Shown here piece by piece: positions 8,024 to 17,017 of a stretch of DNA of 23,235 nucleotides. Origin of the DNA: a virus; the IMG/VR virus record IMGVR_UViG_3300042516_005599, positions 1 through 23,235 of that record; one strand, given 5' to 3'. The translations under genes and the position numbers were made by a program. The notes below the pieces were generated by a model. The model did not search any database and had not been told where the DNA came from. It saw nothing but the letters and a program-made list of their open reading frames with translations. Position 1 is the first letter of the stretch, and each line of letters starts with the position of its first letter.

Positions 8024-11000
8024 ATGCCATTAAGTTATTCTACAAGTATTTCTTATTCAAGTTCAGATTTTAGTTTTGCTAATGCTAAATCATCTGATGG
8101 AACTAATAGATATAATAATAAGAAAAAAGAAATAGTAGTTACTTCAGGAGCTGCTACTTATGGGTATGTTAAATTTCAAATAACCCTTACTGGGAGTAAT
8201 ATTAAATATGGTGCTGTAACTTTTTCTACATCTAATAATTCTTCAATATCAATAGGTCAAAATTTAGATGATGTATTCTATCCATGTATATTAGGTGCAC
8301 CTAACGGATATGAAATTTCTTTACAACCTGGGGTTCCTAAAACAATATATGTTATTGTGAATTCTAATTCAAAAATAACAACAAAAAAATTAAATATTAT
8401 AACTGCTGTAGGAGTATCTTCCCCAGCATCAGTTTCATTTGATATTCAATATGATTGTATAACTCCATTATATGAATATTCAGCAGGTGTTCATGTATAT
8501 TCTCCATATGATGCTGCTAATTCTTCTAAGTTAACTACTAAATTATATTCAAGAATACAAATAGGATCCGGAAATAATGATCCTTTCCCATTAAATCATA
8601 AATTATGGGCTTTACCTGATTTTAGCCATCCAGCATATCCATACTACTATTTAATTTCAGGTAATAATAATGTTGTTAAAGTAGGAGGTCCGTATGATAG
8701 AACATTTGGTGTTAAAACTTATTATTACATAACACATAGCGGATGGAATGATTTTTGGGGAATTGATCCTGTAGTACAAGTAAAAGAAGAGGGCCCTGCT
8801 GATTATGAAGGTGCTACTACTGTTTCAGCATGTGTAAACCCATTAATGACTGATATTGGAAAAGTTAAAAGTTGGTTAAATAAATCAACATATACTAAAC
8901 CTACATTATATCAGTATATTACTGGATATCATAGTTCTGTTAAAGAAGCTTCTAATGATAACTTTTTTGCTAAATGGGTATTTAGTAATAATAAATTTCA
9001 TGCTCTTACTGGTAGACGTCATAATATGCTTAGATTAGCATCTGGGTATAAAAAAGGTTTTGCTTCGGATTTTGCTTTTAGTAATAATTTTGAAGCATCT
9101 AACTTAATTGCCGCAGGTATAGCTTTAGGAGCTACAGCTTATGCTGGAGTATTATTAGCTAAAGCATTAACCTCCACTGCTATAGCATCTATTTCTACTA
9201 CTGCGGGAGCAGCAGCTGCGGCATCAATTTCTTCTCCAGTTGTAACAGCTGCTGTGGCTGATATTATTGCTAGTTTAACTTCTACTCTTACAGTTGCCGG
9301 GGTATCTTCAGCAGGTGCTGCTGCAAGTTCAACAACAATCCCTATAATATATAGTACAGTATCAGCAGTTGGTGCTGCTCAAAATACATTAGTCTTATAT
9401 AATGCTTTAGGACAAATAGCAAATTCAATGTCATCTACAGCTATTACTTATGCTAATATAATAACAGCAGGTCCTGGTTCTACTGCTATTAATGGTGGAT
9501 TTTTAAGCTCAGCTATGAGCCAAACTACTTCTGCTGCTTCTTCTGCTGTATCTACAGGGGCTAAATTAGCTACAACTTCAGGTACTTCAGCATCATCAGC
9601 AGCAACCATTTTTGGATTATCAGCTGCTACAGTTGTTCTTATAGTAATATTGATCATAATAGCTATTATTGTGATAATTCAATTAACTGAAAAAATTGAA
9701 AAATGGATTACCGAGCAGTGTAAAAATTTTATTTTTCATTATAATACAAATCCATATATTGAAATCGGAGATTCTTTAAAATTTAAAGATAGATTTCTTG
9801 ATCTTACTAATGGTATACAATGGTATTTTCCAATTGATATATTCGATCCTCCAATATATACTCAAACAAATGATGGATACTATTGTGATGGTGTATATTT
9901 TTATCAACAATCTGGTGGAGTTGTTACATCAAAAGAACTATCTTATTCTAATTATACTTTAATTTCAGAAACTCCTAATATAGTAACAGCATATGAAGAT
10001 TCATTAGATGTTTTAAATCCAACAACAGTAGTTGAAATTGATAGACTCCACCTATTACCATATGCATCTGGTGAGCCTATAGAATATACAGCTTCAGTAC
10101 CTTTATTTTATAGTGAATATCAAGATAATATAGTTAATATATATCCTAAAGGAGGACTACAAACTAAAATTGAAACAAAAACAATGTATGTTAAAGCTAG
10201 TTCATCTATTAGTTATACTAGCTTAGCAGATGCTAATTCTTCTTCATTTGCTTATTTAACATCATCATTAATTCCATTTGTATCATCATCAGGACCACAA
10301 TATACTCCAATATTCCCAACAGGTTCTGAACGACCAGTTCAAATAACTGGATCTCTTCCTATAATAGGAATAGCTACAACTGGTTCTATTAATGTATCAT
10401 CTTCATTAAACGCGTTTTTTACTCATGAATTAAAAATTGAAGATGTTCCAACTGCAGTTAATGTATATTATGATAACACTAGTAGCATTGATTTAAGTAT
10501 AGGAAAAAGATTGTATTATGATAGTTATGGTTATTTTGGTACCTTAGACGGATATTATTCAGTTTCAGGATCTGAAATTCCAAGTTCATCAGCATATAGA
10601 GTTTTTATTAAAACTAATGGAGGAATAATACAAAATATTTACTCTATGCCTTTATCAAGTAGTACAACTGTTACTGATCAAGCAAGTAGTTCTTATTCAT
10701 TAGTTACTGATTATAAAGATTATTCAAGTAATTGGTATTTAGTAAGCAATAATGATGATGAATTAAACACAGATTATGATAATATTGTTAATTATAGCAA
10801 TATAGGGTTACTTCACCCAGATCATATAATGTCAAGTTCTTATCTTAACTCTGTTGATTTACATCAATTAGTTTCTAGAAAAGGATTTATATCAGGAAGT
10901 ATGACTGGTACTGGTTCATGTGATAATTATTTTTATTTATATGATTCTAATTTTACAACTGCTAGTATAAATGAAGCTTCTTCATCTTATTTTTATCGAC

Positions 11001-13561
11001 CATGGTTGCCAATATCAGCAAAACCTTCATTTGCATATACTCCAACATCTTCAGTTCAAATAGATATAGAAGAAGTATGTTTTGTATCTGGATCAAATCC
11101 TTCAAGTTCATTATATGGATTTAATATATACTCTCGAAGTAATGGGTATTTACGTTCTTTTGGTACTGATGTTTATTTAACAACAAATATATATAAATCA
11201 GGAAGTGGATCACCTGTAATTTATAATATAACAGCATCTGATTTATCTCTTACAGTAAATTATAGTGTAAGTTCATCTTATACTAGTAGTTTTATTAATA
11301 GTGGTTACCAAACCTCTTGGTTTGTTCCTTACAATAATAGTGTATCATCAAGTGATATTGTTACTTCAATTTCAATAACATCATTATACACAGGTAGTGC
11401 AGTTTGTAAAACAAGTTACAATGTTGGAAGTTTTACAGGTTGTGATAATCCAACTCCTGCTCCAACAACAGCTCCAACAACAGCTCCTACAACGGCACCT
11501 ACTACGGCTCCAACAACAACTCCAACCCCTAACCCAACACCTGCTCCAACTACGGCTCCAACAACAACTCCAACCCCTAACCCAACACCTGCTCCAACTA
11601 CGGCTCCAACAACAACTCCAACCCCTAACCCAACACCTGCTCCAACAACCGCTCCAACTACGGCACCTTCAACAGCGCCTACTACTACCCCAACTCCTAA
11701 CCCAACACCTGCTCCTACAACAGCTCCAACTACGGCACCTACAACGGCTCCTACTACGGCACCTACAACGGTTCCTACTCCATCTCCTGTAACACCTGCT
11801 CCTAGTACGGCTCCTACAACAGCTCCTACTACGGCTCCAACAACCGCTCCTAGTACAGCACCTACAACAGCTCCTACTACGGCTCCAACAACTGCTCCAA
11901 CAACAGAACCTACTCCAGCTCCAACTGAAGCTCCAACAACAGCTCCAACAACTGCACCTACAACAGCTCCAACTACGGCACCTACAACGGCTCCAACATC
12001 TGCTCCAGTCTTACCTCCTTCTAGTGCATTAACCATGTGGGCTAGATTAGATTCAGGAACTAATCCATTACAAGGATGGGGTACATCTTTTGATGCATGT
12101 GCTGGTACAGGTACAGAAATTACAGTATTTGTAAATTCTACTGGATATACTTCAATATATGATGCTTATACTGATGGTAAAGCTTTATATACTACTAATA
12201 CTCTCCAAACATTGTATGCTGGTGCCGGAACTTATTTTAAAGCAGTTGCTAATAATTCATCAGGTGATTACTTTACAATAGACAATTCAGGATTTATAGA
12301 TATTTATAGTGCTTGTTCTCCACCAACTACAGCTCCTAGCACTGCTCCAACAACTGCCCCTACAACTGCTCCTAGTACAGCTCCAACAACTGCTCCAACA
12401 TCAGCTCCAATTCCATTAACAACTTACTATGAAGTATCTTCATGTGTAGATGTATTATATAAATTTACTACAATCCCACCTGATGGAATAAATCAAAGAT
12501 ATGTACTACCAGCAGAACCAGGAGTAAATTATATATATAATGGTAACTCAGTAACCCAATACCCAGCTCCTCCAACATATGATAGTAGCTTCCAGAAAAC
12601 AACATCATATAATTGTACAGACCCAACTCCATCTCCAACAACAGCTCCAACAACTGCACCTACAACAGCTCCAACTACGGCACCTACAACGGCTCCAACA
12701 ACTGCTCCAACTACAGCTCCAAGTACGGCTCCAACTACGGCACCTACAACGGCTCCTACTCCAGTATATTATTATAATGCTACTAGATGTGATAATAATA
12801 CAAATTATATTGTTTATGGTGGAACTAATTACTACAGTACAGGAACTGTTGTTATATCTGGAGGTACAACATATTGTTATACAATTCAAAATGAGGTAAT
12901 TGCTCAAGCTTACGATGATACAGTGGGTTCTTCAGTAAATAATTGTAATAATGTTGCTTGCTACACAACTCCAGCTCCAACAACTGCTCCAACTACAGCT
13001 CCTAGTACTGCTCCAACTACAGCACCAACAACAGCTCCAACTTCAGCTCCTGTAACCCCAGCCCCAACTACGGCTCCTACTACTACTCCAACCCCTAATC
13101 CAACCCCTGCTCCAACAACAGCTCCAACAACAACTCCAACACCTAACCCAACTCCAGCTCCAACAACAACTCCAACACCTAACCCAACTCCAGCTCCAAC
13201 AACAACTCCAACACCTAACCCAACTCCGGCTCCAACAACAGCTCCAACAACAACCCCAACACCTAACCCAACTCCGGCTCCAACCACAGCTCCAACTACA
13301 GAACCAACTCCTAATCCAACACCTGCTCCAACAACAGAACCAACTCCTAATCCAACACCTGCTCCAACAACATCTCCAACTCCTTCTCCAGTTACACCAA
13401 CATGCTATACTTACACTAACAGCGATTATTCCCCTGATATATTTGTAGAATATGTATCATGTGTCGGATCCACAACATCTACTAATTTAGCATTTGGTGA
13501 CAGTATTTGTGCTCAGTATCTTATATCAGGTGATTTATCTCAAGGAACAACTTGTGGTTAA
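8024..13561 (+). CDS. Giant modular virion adhesin with internal membrane segment and four PTTAP arrays (1845 aa)
   Basis: The largest gene of the window. Residues 1-150 look beta-rich ([16 protein letters not shown]). Residues 355-525 are Ala/Ser/Thr-rich and hydrophobic, ending in a strong membrane-spanning stretch at about 532-555 ([19 protein letters not shown]), followed by the charged TEKIEKW. Residues 560-1140 are Ser/Tyr-rich and fibre-like. Residues 1143-1328, 1433-1464, 1534-1580 and 1648-1792 are PTTAP/PTPNP arrays. They separate small modules at about 1329-1432, 1465-1533, 1581-1647 and 1793-1845, most with paired Cys. The module at 1581-1647 resembles the C-terminus of the 454-aa protein. 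A tip or side fibre, or a protein inserting into the host envelope, fits this design. No enzymatic motif was seen. The start is the ATG after an A-rich leader. Confidence 0.65.
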   Translation: MPLSYSTSISYSSSDFSFANAKSSDGTNRYNNKKKEIVVTSGAATYGYVKFQITLTGSNIKYGAVTFSTSNNSSISIGQNLDDVFYPCILGAPNGYEISLQPGVPKTIYVIVNSNSKITTKKLNIITAVGVSSPASVSFDIQYDCITPLYEYSAGVHVYSPYDAANSSKLTTKLYSRIQIGSGNNDPFPLNHKLWALPDFSHPAYPYYYLISGNNNVVKVGGPYDRTFGVKTYYYITHSGWNDFWGIDPVVQVKEEGPADYEGATTVSACVNPLMTDIGKVKSWLNKSTYTKPTLYQYITGYHSSVKEASNDNFFAKWVFSNNKFHALTGRRHNMLRLASGYKKGFASDFAFSNNFEASNLIAAGIALGATAYAGVLLAKALTSTAIASISTTAGAAAAASISSPVVTAAVADIIASLTSTLTVAGVSSAGAAASSTTIPIIYSTVSAVGAAQNTLVLYNALGQIANSMSSTAITYANIITAGPGSTAINGGFLSSAMSQTTSAASSAVSTGAKLATTSGTSASSAATIFGLSAATVVLIVILIIIAIIVIIQLTEKIEKWITEQCKNFIFHYNTNPYIEIGDSLKFKDRFLDLTNGIQWYFPIDIFDPPIYTQTNDGYYCDGVYFYQQSGGVVTSKELSYSNYTLISETPNIVTAYEDSLDVLNPTTVVEIDRLHLLPYASGEPIEYTASVPLFYSEYQDNIVNIYPKGGLQTKIETKTMYVKASSSISYTSLADANSSSFAYLTSSLIPFVSSSGPQYTPIFPTGSERPVQITGSLPIIGIATTGSINVSSSLNAFFTHELKIEDVPTAVNVYYDNTSSIDLSIGKRLYYDSYGYFGTLDGYYSVSGSEIPSSSAYRVFIKTNGGIIQNIYSMPLSSSTTVTDQASSSYSLVTDYKDYSSNWYLVSNNDDELNTDYDNIVNYSNIGLLHPDHIMSSSYLNSVDLHQLVSRKGFISGSMTGTGSCDNYFYLYDSNFTTASINEASSSYFYRPWLPISAKPSFAYTPTSSVQIDIEEVCFVSGSNPSSSLYGFNIYSRSNGYLRSFGTDVYLTTNIYKSGSGSPVIYNITASDLSLTVNYSVSSSYTSSFINSGYQTSWFVPYNNSVSSSDIVTSISITSLYTGSAVCKTSYNVGSFTGCDNPTPAPTTAPTTAPTTAPTTAPTTTPTPNPTPAPTTAPTTTPTPNPTPAPTTAPTTTPTPNPTPAPTTAPTTAPSTAPTTTPTPNPTPAPTTAPTTAPTTAPTTAPTTVPTPSPVTPAPSTAPTTAPTTAPTTAPSTAPTTAPTTAPTTAPTTEPTPAPTEAPTTAPTTAPTTAPTTAPTTAPTSAPVLPPSSALTMWARLDSGTNPLQGWGTSFDACAGTGTEITVFVNSTGYTSIYDAYTDGKALYTTNTLQTLYAGAGTYFKAVANNSSGDYFTIDNSGFIDIYSACSPPTTAPSTAPTTAPTTAPSTAPTTAPTSAPIPLTTYYEVSSCVDVLYKFTTIPPDGINQRYVLPAEPGVNYIYNGNSVTQYPAPPTYDSSFQKTTSYNCTDPTPSPTTAPTTAPTTAPTTAPTTAPTTAPTTAPSTAPTTAPTTAPTPVYYYNATRCDNNTNYIVYGGTNYYSTGTVVISGGTTYCYTIQNEVIAQAYDDTVGSSVNNCNNVACYTTPAPTTAPTTAPSTAPTTAPTTAPTSAPVTPAPTTAPTTTPTPNPTPAPTTAPTTTPTPNPTPAPTTTPTPNPTPAPTTTPTPNPTPAPTTAPTTTPTPNPTPAPTTAPTTEPTPNPTPAPTTEPTPNPTPAPTTSPTPSPVTPTCYTYTNSDYSPDIFVEYVSCVGSTTSTNLAFGDSICAQYLISGDLSQGTTCG
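9619..9690 (+). other. Predicted membrane-spanning segment within the 1845-aa virion protein
   Basis: About 24 consecutive, almost purely Ile/Leu/Val/Ala residues follow an Ala/Gly/Ser-rich region (from about 9085) that could form glycine-zipper-like helices, and precede a charged amphipathic stretch. Strongly hydrophobic single helices are unusual in fibre proteins. Confidence 0.7.
11450..12007 (+). repeat. PTTAP/PTPNP array A of the 1845-aa protein
   Basis: 186 codons of Pro/Thr/Ala/Asn/Ser tetrapeptides (residues 1143-1328). It includes the near-perfect 48-nt tandem at 11513-11656. Confidence 0.9.
11513..11656 (+). repeat. Three tandem 48-nt units, two exact
   Basis: Units at 11513-11560 and 11561-11608 are identical. 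The unit at 11609-11656 differs only near its end (ACAACC in place of ACTACG). Each encodes 16 residues containing [10 protein letters not shown]. The exactness points to recent duplication. Confidence 0.88.
12320..12415 (+). repeat. Short PTTAP array B
   Basis: 32 codons (residues 1433-1464 of the 1845-aa protein) linking two small modules. Confidence 0.85.
12623..12763 (+). repeat. PTTAP array C
   Basis: 47 codons (residues 1534-1580 of the 1845-aa protein) linking two small Cys-containing modules. Confidence 0.87.
12965..13399 (+). repeat. PTTAP/PTPNP array D
   Basis: 145 codons (residues 1648-1792 of the 1845-aa protein), dominated by [10 protein letters not shown] units. It includes three 36-nt tandem units at 13127-13234 and precedes the C-terminal Cys module. 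Confidence 0.9.
13127..13234 (+). repeat. Three tandem 36-nt units, two exact
   Basis: 13127-13162 and 13163-13198 are identical. 13199-13234 differs at one base (CCA to CCG). Each encodes [12 protein letters not shown]. Confidence 0.88.
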
Positions 13562-13563
13562 TA

Positions 13564-13571
13564 TATTTATA
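13564..13571 (+). promoter_or_regulatory. TATTTATA motif between stop and next start
   Basis: The 14-base gap after the giant adhesin gene contains TAATATATTTATAACATATG, with TATTTATA ending 4 bases before the ATG. It is the same octamer as at 2775, 16106 and 18932. It is too close to the start to act as a ribosome-binding site and would give a nearly leaderless transcript if it is a promoter for this gene. Confidence 0.3.
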
Positions 13572-13575
13572 ACAT

Positions 13576-13887
13576 ATGCCCGTAATACATAAAGACAATT
13601 TTAAATTATCCTTTACTAATCAACACACAGTGTATGAAAACTATATCACTGCTAAGATTAAAGAAAATGAATTTAATTTAACATATAATAAATCTTTACT
13701 TCAGACTGGCTCAAACGCCTACTCTGAAGTAAAGAACTTTGCTACTGGATCTGATTTCCATCCATACGCAACAACAATTGGTTTTTACAACGACAATAAT
13801 GAATTATTAATGGTTGCTAAATTTGGCCAACCTGTTCCTATATCAACAGAAACAGACATGACATTCTTAGTACGTTACGATACTTAA
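13576..13887 (+). CDS. Small virion-associated protein, YNDNNELL domain paralogue (103 aa)
   Basis: Nearly the whole protein aligns by eye to the C-terminal 90 residues of the 323-aa protein at 3465-4436. Shared landmarks are YITAKIKENEFNLTYNKS against YFFTRVKNSDFNYTTNPS, then TT(I/V)G(F/M)YNDNNELL and VAK. It therefore looks like a stand-alone copy of that domain. It closes the structural module, just downstream of the giant adhesin gene. No membrane or catalytic motif. The function of the domain is unknown to me; a virion role is inferred from position and paralogy. The gene carries a long inverted repeat at 13693-13735. Confidence 0.7.
   Translation: MPVIHKDNFKLSFTNQHTVYENYITAKIKENEFNLTYNKSLLQTGSNAYSEVKNFATGSDFHPYATTIGFYNDNNELLMVAKFGQPVPISTETDMTFLVRYDT
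13693..13735 (+). other. 13-bp perfect inverted repeat (hairpin) inside a small gene
   Basis: TCTTTACTTCAGA (13693-13705) pairs exactly with TCTGAAGTAAAGA (13723-13735) across 17 bases. The loop itself can form a GGC/GCC mini-stem (13708-13710 with 13717-13719). It is longer than I would expect by chance. No U-tract follows, so it is not a simple terminator. Confidence 0.45.
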
Positions 13888-13902
13888 AATAAAATAAAAG
13901 TT

Positions 13903-14349
13903 ATGATGCAAGTAATAGGCTCTACTACTAAAGTGGAGGATTTAATTAATGATCCCAATTTTAATATCAATGAATATGTAGGTTATATTTATGTAACAAG
14001 TCATATACCTACTGGACGTCAATATATTGGTAAAAAAATTTTTTTCCATACTACAAATAAAAAATTAGGTAAAAAAGAATTACTTGAAATCCCTATTACT
14101 AGAGGTAAAAGACCTACTAAAAAACAAGTAGTGAAAGAAAGTGATTGGAAAACATACTACGGTTCATCAACTGAAATCAAATCATTACCTAAAGAAGAAA
14201 TGTTACGTCATGTTTTAAAACTATGTAAAACTAGTAAACAGTTAACATATTGGGAAACAAAATATTTGTTTCAATATAATGTTTTAGAAGATGATCGTTA
14301 TATAAATGATAATATATTAGGTAAATTTTATCGTAAGGATTTGATATAA
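13903..14349 (+). CDS. GIY-YIG-family endonuclease, homing-like (148 aa)
   Basis: The N-terminal GYIYVTSHIPTGRQYIGKK reads as a GIY-YIG core (GYIY, then YIG after 12 residues). It is followed by WKTYYGSS, KEEMLRHVLKLCKT, LTYWETKYLFQYNVL and a terminal NILGKFYRKDL. This order is typical of small phage Seg-like GIY-YIG nucleases: catalytic Tyr in YIG, the Arg position perhaps in MLRHVL, and a Glu in YWETKYLF. A second ATG lies at 13906. It stands between the structural module and the replication genes, a position common for free-standing homing endonucleases. It could instead have a host-DNA-degrading or repair role. Confidence 0.72.
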   Translation: MMQVIGSTTKVEDLINDPNFNINEYVGYIYVTSHIPTGRQYIGKKIFFHTTNKKLGKKELLEIPITRGKRPTKKQVVKESDWKTYYGSSTEIKSLPKEEMLRHVLKLCKTSKQLTYWETKYLFQYNVLEDDRYINDNILGKFYRKDLI

Positions 14350-14375
14350 TAAATTTCCTAACTACATTTATTGTT

Positions 14376-15317
14376 ATGGAAAACCTAGTTTTGATAAACT
14401 TATTGGAAAATGTGTTAGGTAAATCTAAACCTACATCTAGAGGCAATCACTCATTTCATTGCCCGTTCTGTAATCACCATAAACCTAAGTTAGAAATTAA
14501 TACACTTACCAATGAAAAAAAGGAAAATCCTTGGCATTGTTGGGTTTGTAATACTAAAGGTAAAACAATTAGATCGTTGTTTAAAGCCTTAAAAATAAAT
14601 GGTTCTAAATTAGAACAATTAGATTCTATTATTATCCCAAACAAACAATCAGAAGTAAAATATGAACAAATCCAAATACCTAAAGAGTTTATTGCTTTTA
14701 AAGATGTTGATAAATTAGATAAATTAGGTCAAATTAAAGCAAAACACGCAGTTACTTTTTTAAAAAATAGAGGTGTTAATAAATCTCAAATATTAAAATA
14801 TAATATAGGATTTTGTTTAGAAGGTGAATATGCTGATCGAATTATTATCCCTTCATATGATGCTGATGGTCAATTAAATTATTTTATGGCCCGTTCATTT
14901 GAACTGGATTCATCACGCAAATATAAAAATCCATCAGTTAAAAATAAAAATATAATAGGATTAGAATATTTTATAAATTGGGAAGCTCCAATTATACTTG
15001 TTGAAGGTATATTTGATGCATTAACAATACAACGTAATGTTATACCTTTATTTGGTAAAACATTATCTGAAGCGCTAATGAAAAAATTAGTATTATCGGA
15101 TACTGAAAAAGTATATGTTGCTTTAGATAAAGACGCTCAACGTGAAGCGCTACAGCATTGTCAAACATTAATGAATTATGGTAAAGAAGTTTACTTAGTT
15201 GAAATGGATGGCAAAGATGCTAATGAAATCGGATTTAAGAATTTCTTAAATATAATTGAAAACACATATCCACTAACCTTTGAAAAAATAATGGGTATAA
15301 AACTAAAAATCTCATGA
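14376..15317 (+). CDS. DNA primase, DnaG-type, zinc finger plus Toprim (313 aa)
   Basis: Makes RNA primers for lagging-strand synthesis at the phage replisome. The N-terminal CHC2-like zinc finger has C29-x2-C32 and C55-x2-C58 (HCPFC, HCWVC). A catalytic core follows with RIIIPSYDADG, then Toprim motifs VEGIFDAL (E210) and ALDKDA (D251, D253), the acidic residues that bind metal. At 313 residues it is shorter than cellular DnaG (about 580) and has no fused helicase, so a separate replicative helicase should be encoded elsewhere. It overlaps the next gene by 4 nt (ATGA), so the two are likely translationally coupled. Confidence 0.88.
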   Translation: MENLVLINLLENVLGKSKPTSRGNHSFHCPFCNHHKPKLEINTLTNEKKENPWHCWVCNTKGKTIRSLFKALKINGSKLEQLDSIIIPNKQSEVKYEQIQIPKEFIAFKDVDKLDKLGQIKAKHAVTFLKNRGVNKSQILKYNIGFCLEGEYADRIIIPSYDADGQLNYFMARSFELDSSRKYKNPSVKNKNIIGLEYFINWEAPIILVEGIFDALTIQRNVIPLFGKTLSEALMKKLVLSDTEKVYVALDKDAQREALQHCQTLMNYGKEVYLVEMDGKDANEIGFKNFLNIIENTYPLTFEKIMGIKLKIS

Positions 15318-16105
15318 TTGAACAAAATTCGAATGTAATTAATGATCCAAATATTAAAAGGATTGTTGAACACACAACAGATTCTAAACAAATAAATATT
15401 TTAGATAGTCGTTTTTATAGACGTAGTAATAAGTATTACCCATCTGTTACTTCGATATTAAATTATTTTCCTAAAAACAATTTTTTTCATTCATGGTTAA
15501 AAGATGTTGGTCATAATAGTGAAATTATTATGCGTAAAGCAGCTAATGAAGGAACACAAGTACATGATGCTATTGAAGATTTTTTAGGTGGAAAAGAAAT
15601 TACATGGATTGATCAATATGGAACAGCTAGATATCAATTAGATGTTTGGAAAATGATTTTACGATTTGCTGATTTCTGGAATCAAGTAAAACCAGAATTA
15701 GTATCAAAAGAATATCATCTATTTTCTGATCAATATGAGTATGCCGGTACGGCGGATTTAATTGTAAGAATCAACGGGGAACTGTGGTTATTAGACATTA
15801 AAACTTCAAATTCACTACATACATCATATGATTTACAACTCGCGGCTTACGCGCAGGCTTGGAATGAAACTCATACTGAACATGTTACACGTACTGGTAT
15901 TATTTGGTTAAAAGCTAAAACACATAGAGAAGGTAAAGAAGGCTCAATGCAAGGTAAAGGATGGCAAGTTAAAATTGTAGATGATATAGAAAAGAATTTT
16001 ACTATGTTTACTAAAATACAAGACATATATAAACTTGAAAATCCAAATGCTTCTCCATATACTGAAACCTTACCTACATCAGTTAAATTGAATGCAGAAA
16101 ATTAA
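15314..16105 (+). CDS. PD-(D/E)xK superfamily nuclease, RecB/Cas4-like exonuclease (263 aa)
   Basis: The ATG overlaps the primase stop. Core motifs are in order: EYAGTADLI (D148), then LLDIKTS (D161, K163 of the DxK triad), then LQLAAYAQAW, the QxxxY motif typical of RecB-family and Cas4-like nucleases. An upstream GTQVHDAIEDF fits the helix that usually carries the first His/Glu of this family. There are no clustered Cys for the iron-sulfur cluster of Cas4. Such proteins in phages process DNA ends in recombination, replication or host-DNA breakdown. The coupling to primase points to replication or recombination; the exact substrate is unknown. Confidence 0.82.
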   Translation: MIEQNSNVINDPNIKRIVEHTTDSKQINILDSRFYRRSNKYYPSVTSILNYFPKNNFFHSWLKDVGHNSEIIMRKAANEGTQVHDAIEDFLGGKEITWIDQYGTARYQLDVWKMILRFADFWNQVKPELVSKEYHLFSDQYEYAGTADLIVRINGELWLLDIKTSNSLHTSYDLQLAAYAQAWNETHTEHVTRTGIIWLKAKTHREGKEGSMQGKGWQVKIVDDIEKNFTMFTKIQDIYKLENPNASPYTETLPTSVKLNAEN

Positions 16106-16126
16106 TATTTATAAGTATATTATACT
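16102..16126 (+). promoter_or_regulatory. 18-mer TTAATATTTATAAGTATA plus small palindrome
   Basis: TTAATATTTATAAGTATA at 16102-16119 overlaps the nuclease stop codon and recurs exactly at 18928-18945, also overlapping a stop codon. Here it runs into AGTATATTATACT (16114-16126), an odd palindrome with 6-bp arms around one base. It could be a promoter or operator for the enzyme genes downstream; the ATG follows at 16139. Confidence 0.4.
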
Positions 16127-16138
16127 GTATATTAATTA

Positions 16139-17017
16139 ATGAAAATAGTAATTTACCCAGGCGCGTTTAAACCACCTCATAAAGGTCATTTCCAAGTAGT
16201 TAAAAAATTAGTTGATAGAGATGATATTTCTGAGGTGGTTATTGCTGTTTCACCTAAAGATCGTGGTGGAGTGTCATTAGATCAAGCATTAAAAGTTTGG
16301 GAATTATATGTTAATTTATTAGGTCCTAAAGTTAAAGTTATACCATCTGAAGGTTCTCCTGTATATTATACATTATCTTCAATTAAAAATAACCCAGATC
16401 AAGATTTTGTAGTTGCATTTGGTAAAGAAGAAAGTTCTCGTTTTGCCTCATTAGCTGATAATCCTAAAGTTGAAGTATTTGATGCTGGTAATTTTGAAAA
16501 TATATCAGCTACTGACTTTAGAGATGCTATTCAAGCTCGTAATGTAAAACAAGTAGCTAATTTTTTACCTGCTGGTATTTCAACAAAACAATTTTTTGAT
16601 GCTTATGGTAGTGTTTATAATAACAATGAAGAACCTATCCATGAATCATCATTACACGAAAATAAATTCCCACTATTAAAAGAATTTATTGGGTATTGTA
16701 GAGAATATTTAAAATTAAAATCATTACCTCCATTAAAAATGTCATATGATCCTACAACAGCAGAATCAAGACGTTCATTTGGTGGGTATGATCCAAATAA
16801 TAAAAGTATAGAATTAAGTGTAGCTAATCGCCATCAAGCTGATGTTTTCAGAACATTAGCACATGAATTAGTTCATTACAAGCAAGATATACAAAATAGA
16901 TTAACACCTGAATCAGGCAAAACAGGTCATGCTCATGAAAATGAAGCTAATGCTGCTGCCGCTATAATGATGAGAAACTTCGCTCAAATGCGACCTGAAA
17001 TGTTTGTAGTAAAATGA
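16139..17017 (+). CDS. Nucleotidyltransferase fused to HELVH zinc metallopeptidase (292 aa)
   Basis: Residues 1-160 form a Rossmann-type nucleotidyltransferase (NMNAT / cytidylyltransferase superfamily). YPGAFKPPHKGH gives the HxGH motif (H14, H17), and NISATDFRDAI is the C-terminal ISxTxxR-like motif that binds the triphosphate. Residues about 175-292 are a second domain with FGGYDP and TLAHELVHYKQ (HExxH, H242, E243, H246). GHAHENEANA follows, where E267 or E269 can be the third zinc ligand, as in gluzincin-type peptidases. The substrate of the first domain (NMN, pantetheine phosphate or other) cannot be told from sequence. The 4-nt overlap with the kinase-phosphatase gene suggests a shared pathway. 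I have seen both domains in phage genomes; their fusion is noteworthy. Confidence 0.78.
   Translation: MKIVIYPGAFKPPHKGHFQVVKKLVDRDDISEVVIAVSPKDRGGVSLDQALKVWELYVNLLGPKVKVIPSEGSPVYYTLSSIKNNPDQDFVVAFGKEESSRFASLADNPKVEVFDAGNFENISATDFRDAIQARNVKQVANFLPAGISTKQFFDAYGSVYNNNEEPIHESSLHENKFPLLKEFIGYCREYLKLKSLPPLKMSYDPTTAESRRSFGGYDPNNKSIELSVANRHQADVFRTLAHELVHYKQDIQNRLTPESGKTGHAHENEANAAAAIMMRNFAQMRPEMFVVK

Noticed and set aside
5380-13399. CRISPR array or diversity-generating retroelement
   Set aside because: The repeats have no unique spacers and are coding with a 12-nt base period; no Cas genes or reverse transcriptase were seen.
15314-16105. Cas4 proper
   Set aside because: The nuclease core matches the superfamily, but the four Cys of the Cas4 iron-sulfur cluster are missing and no cas genes are nearby.
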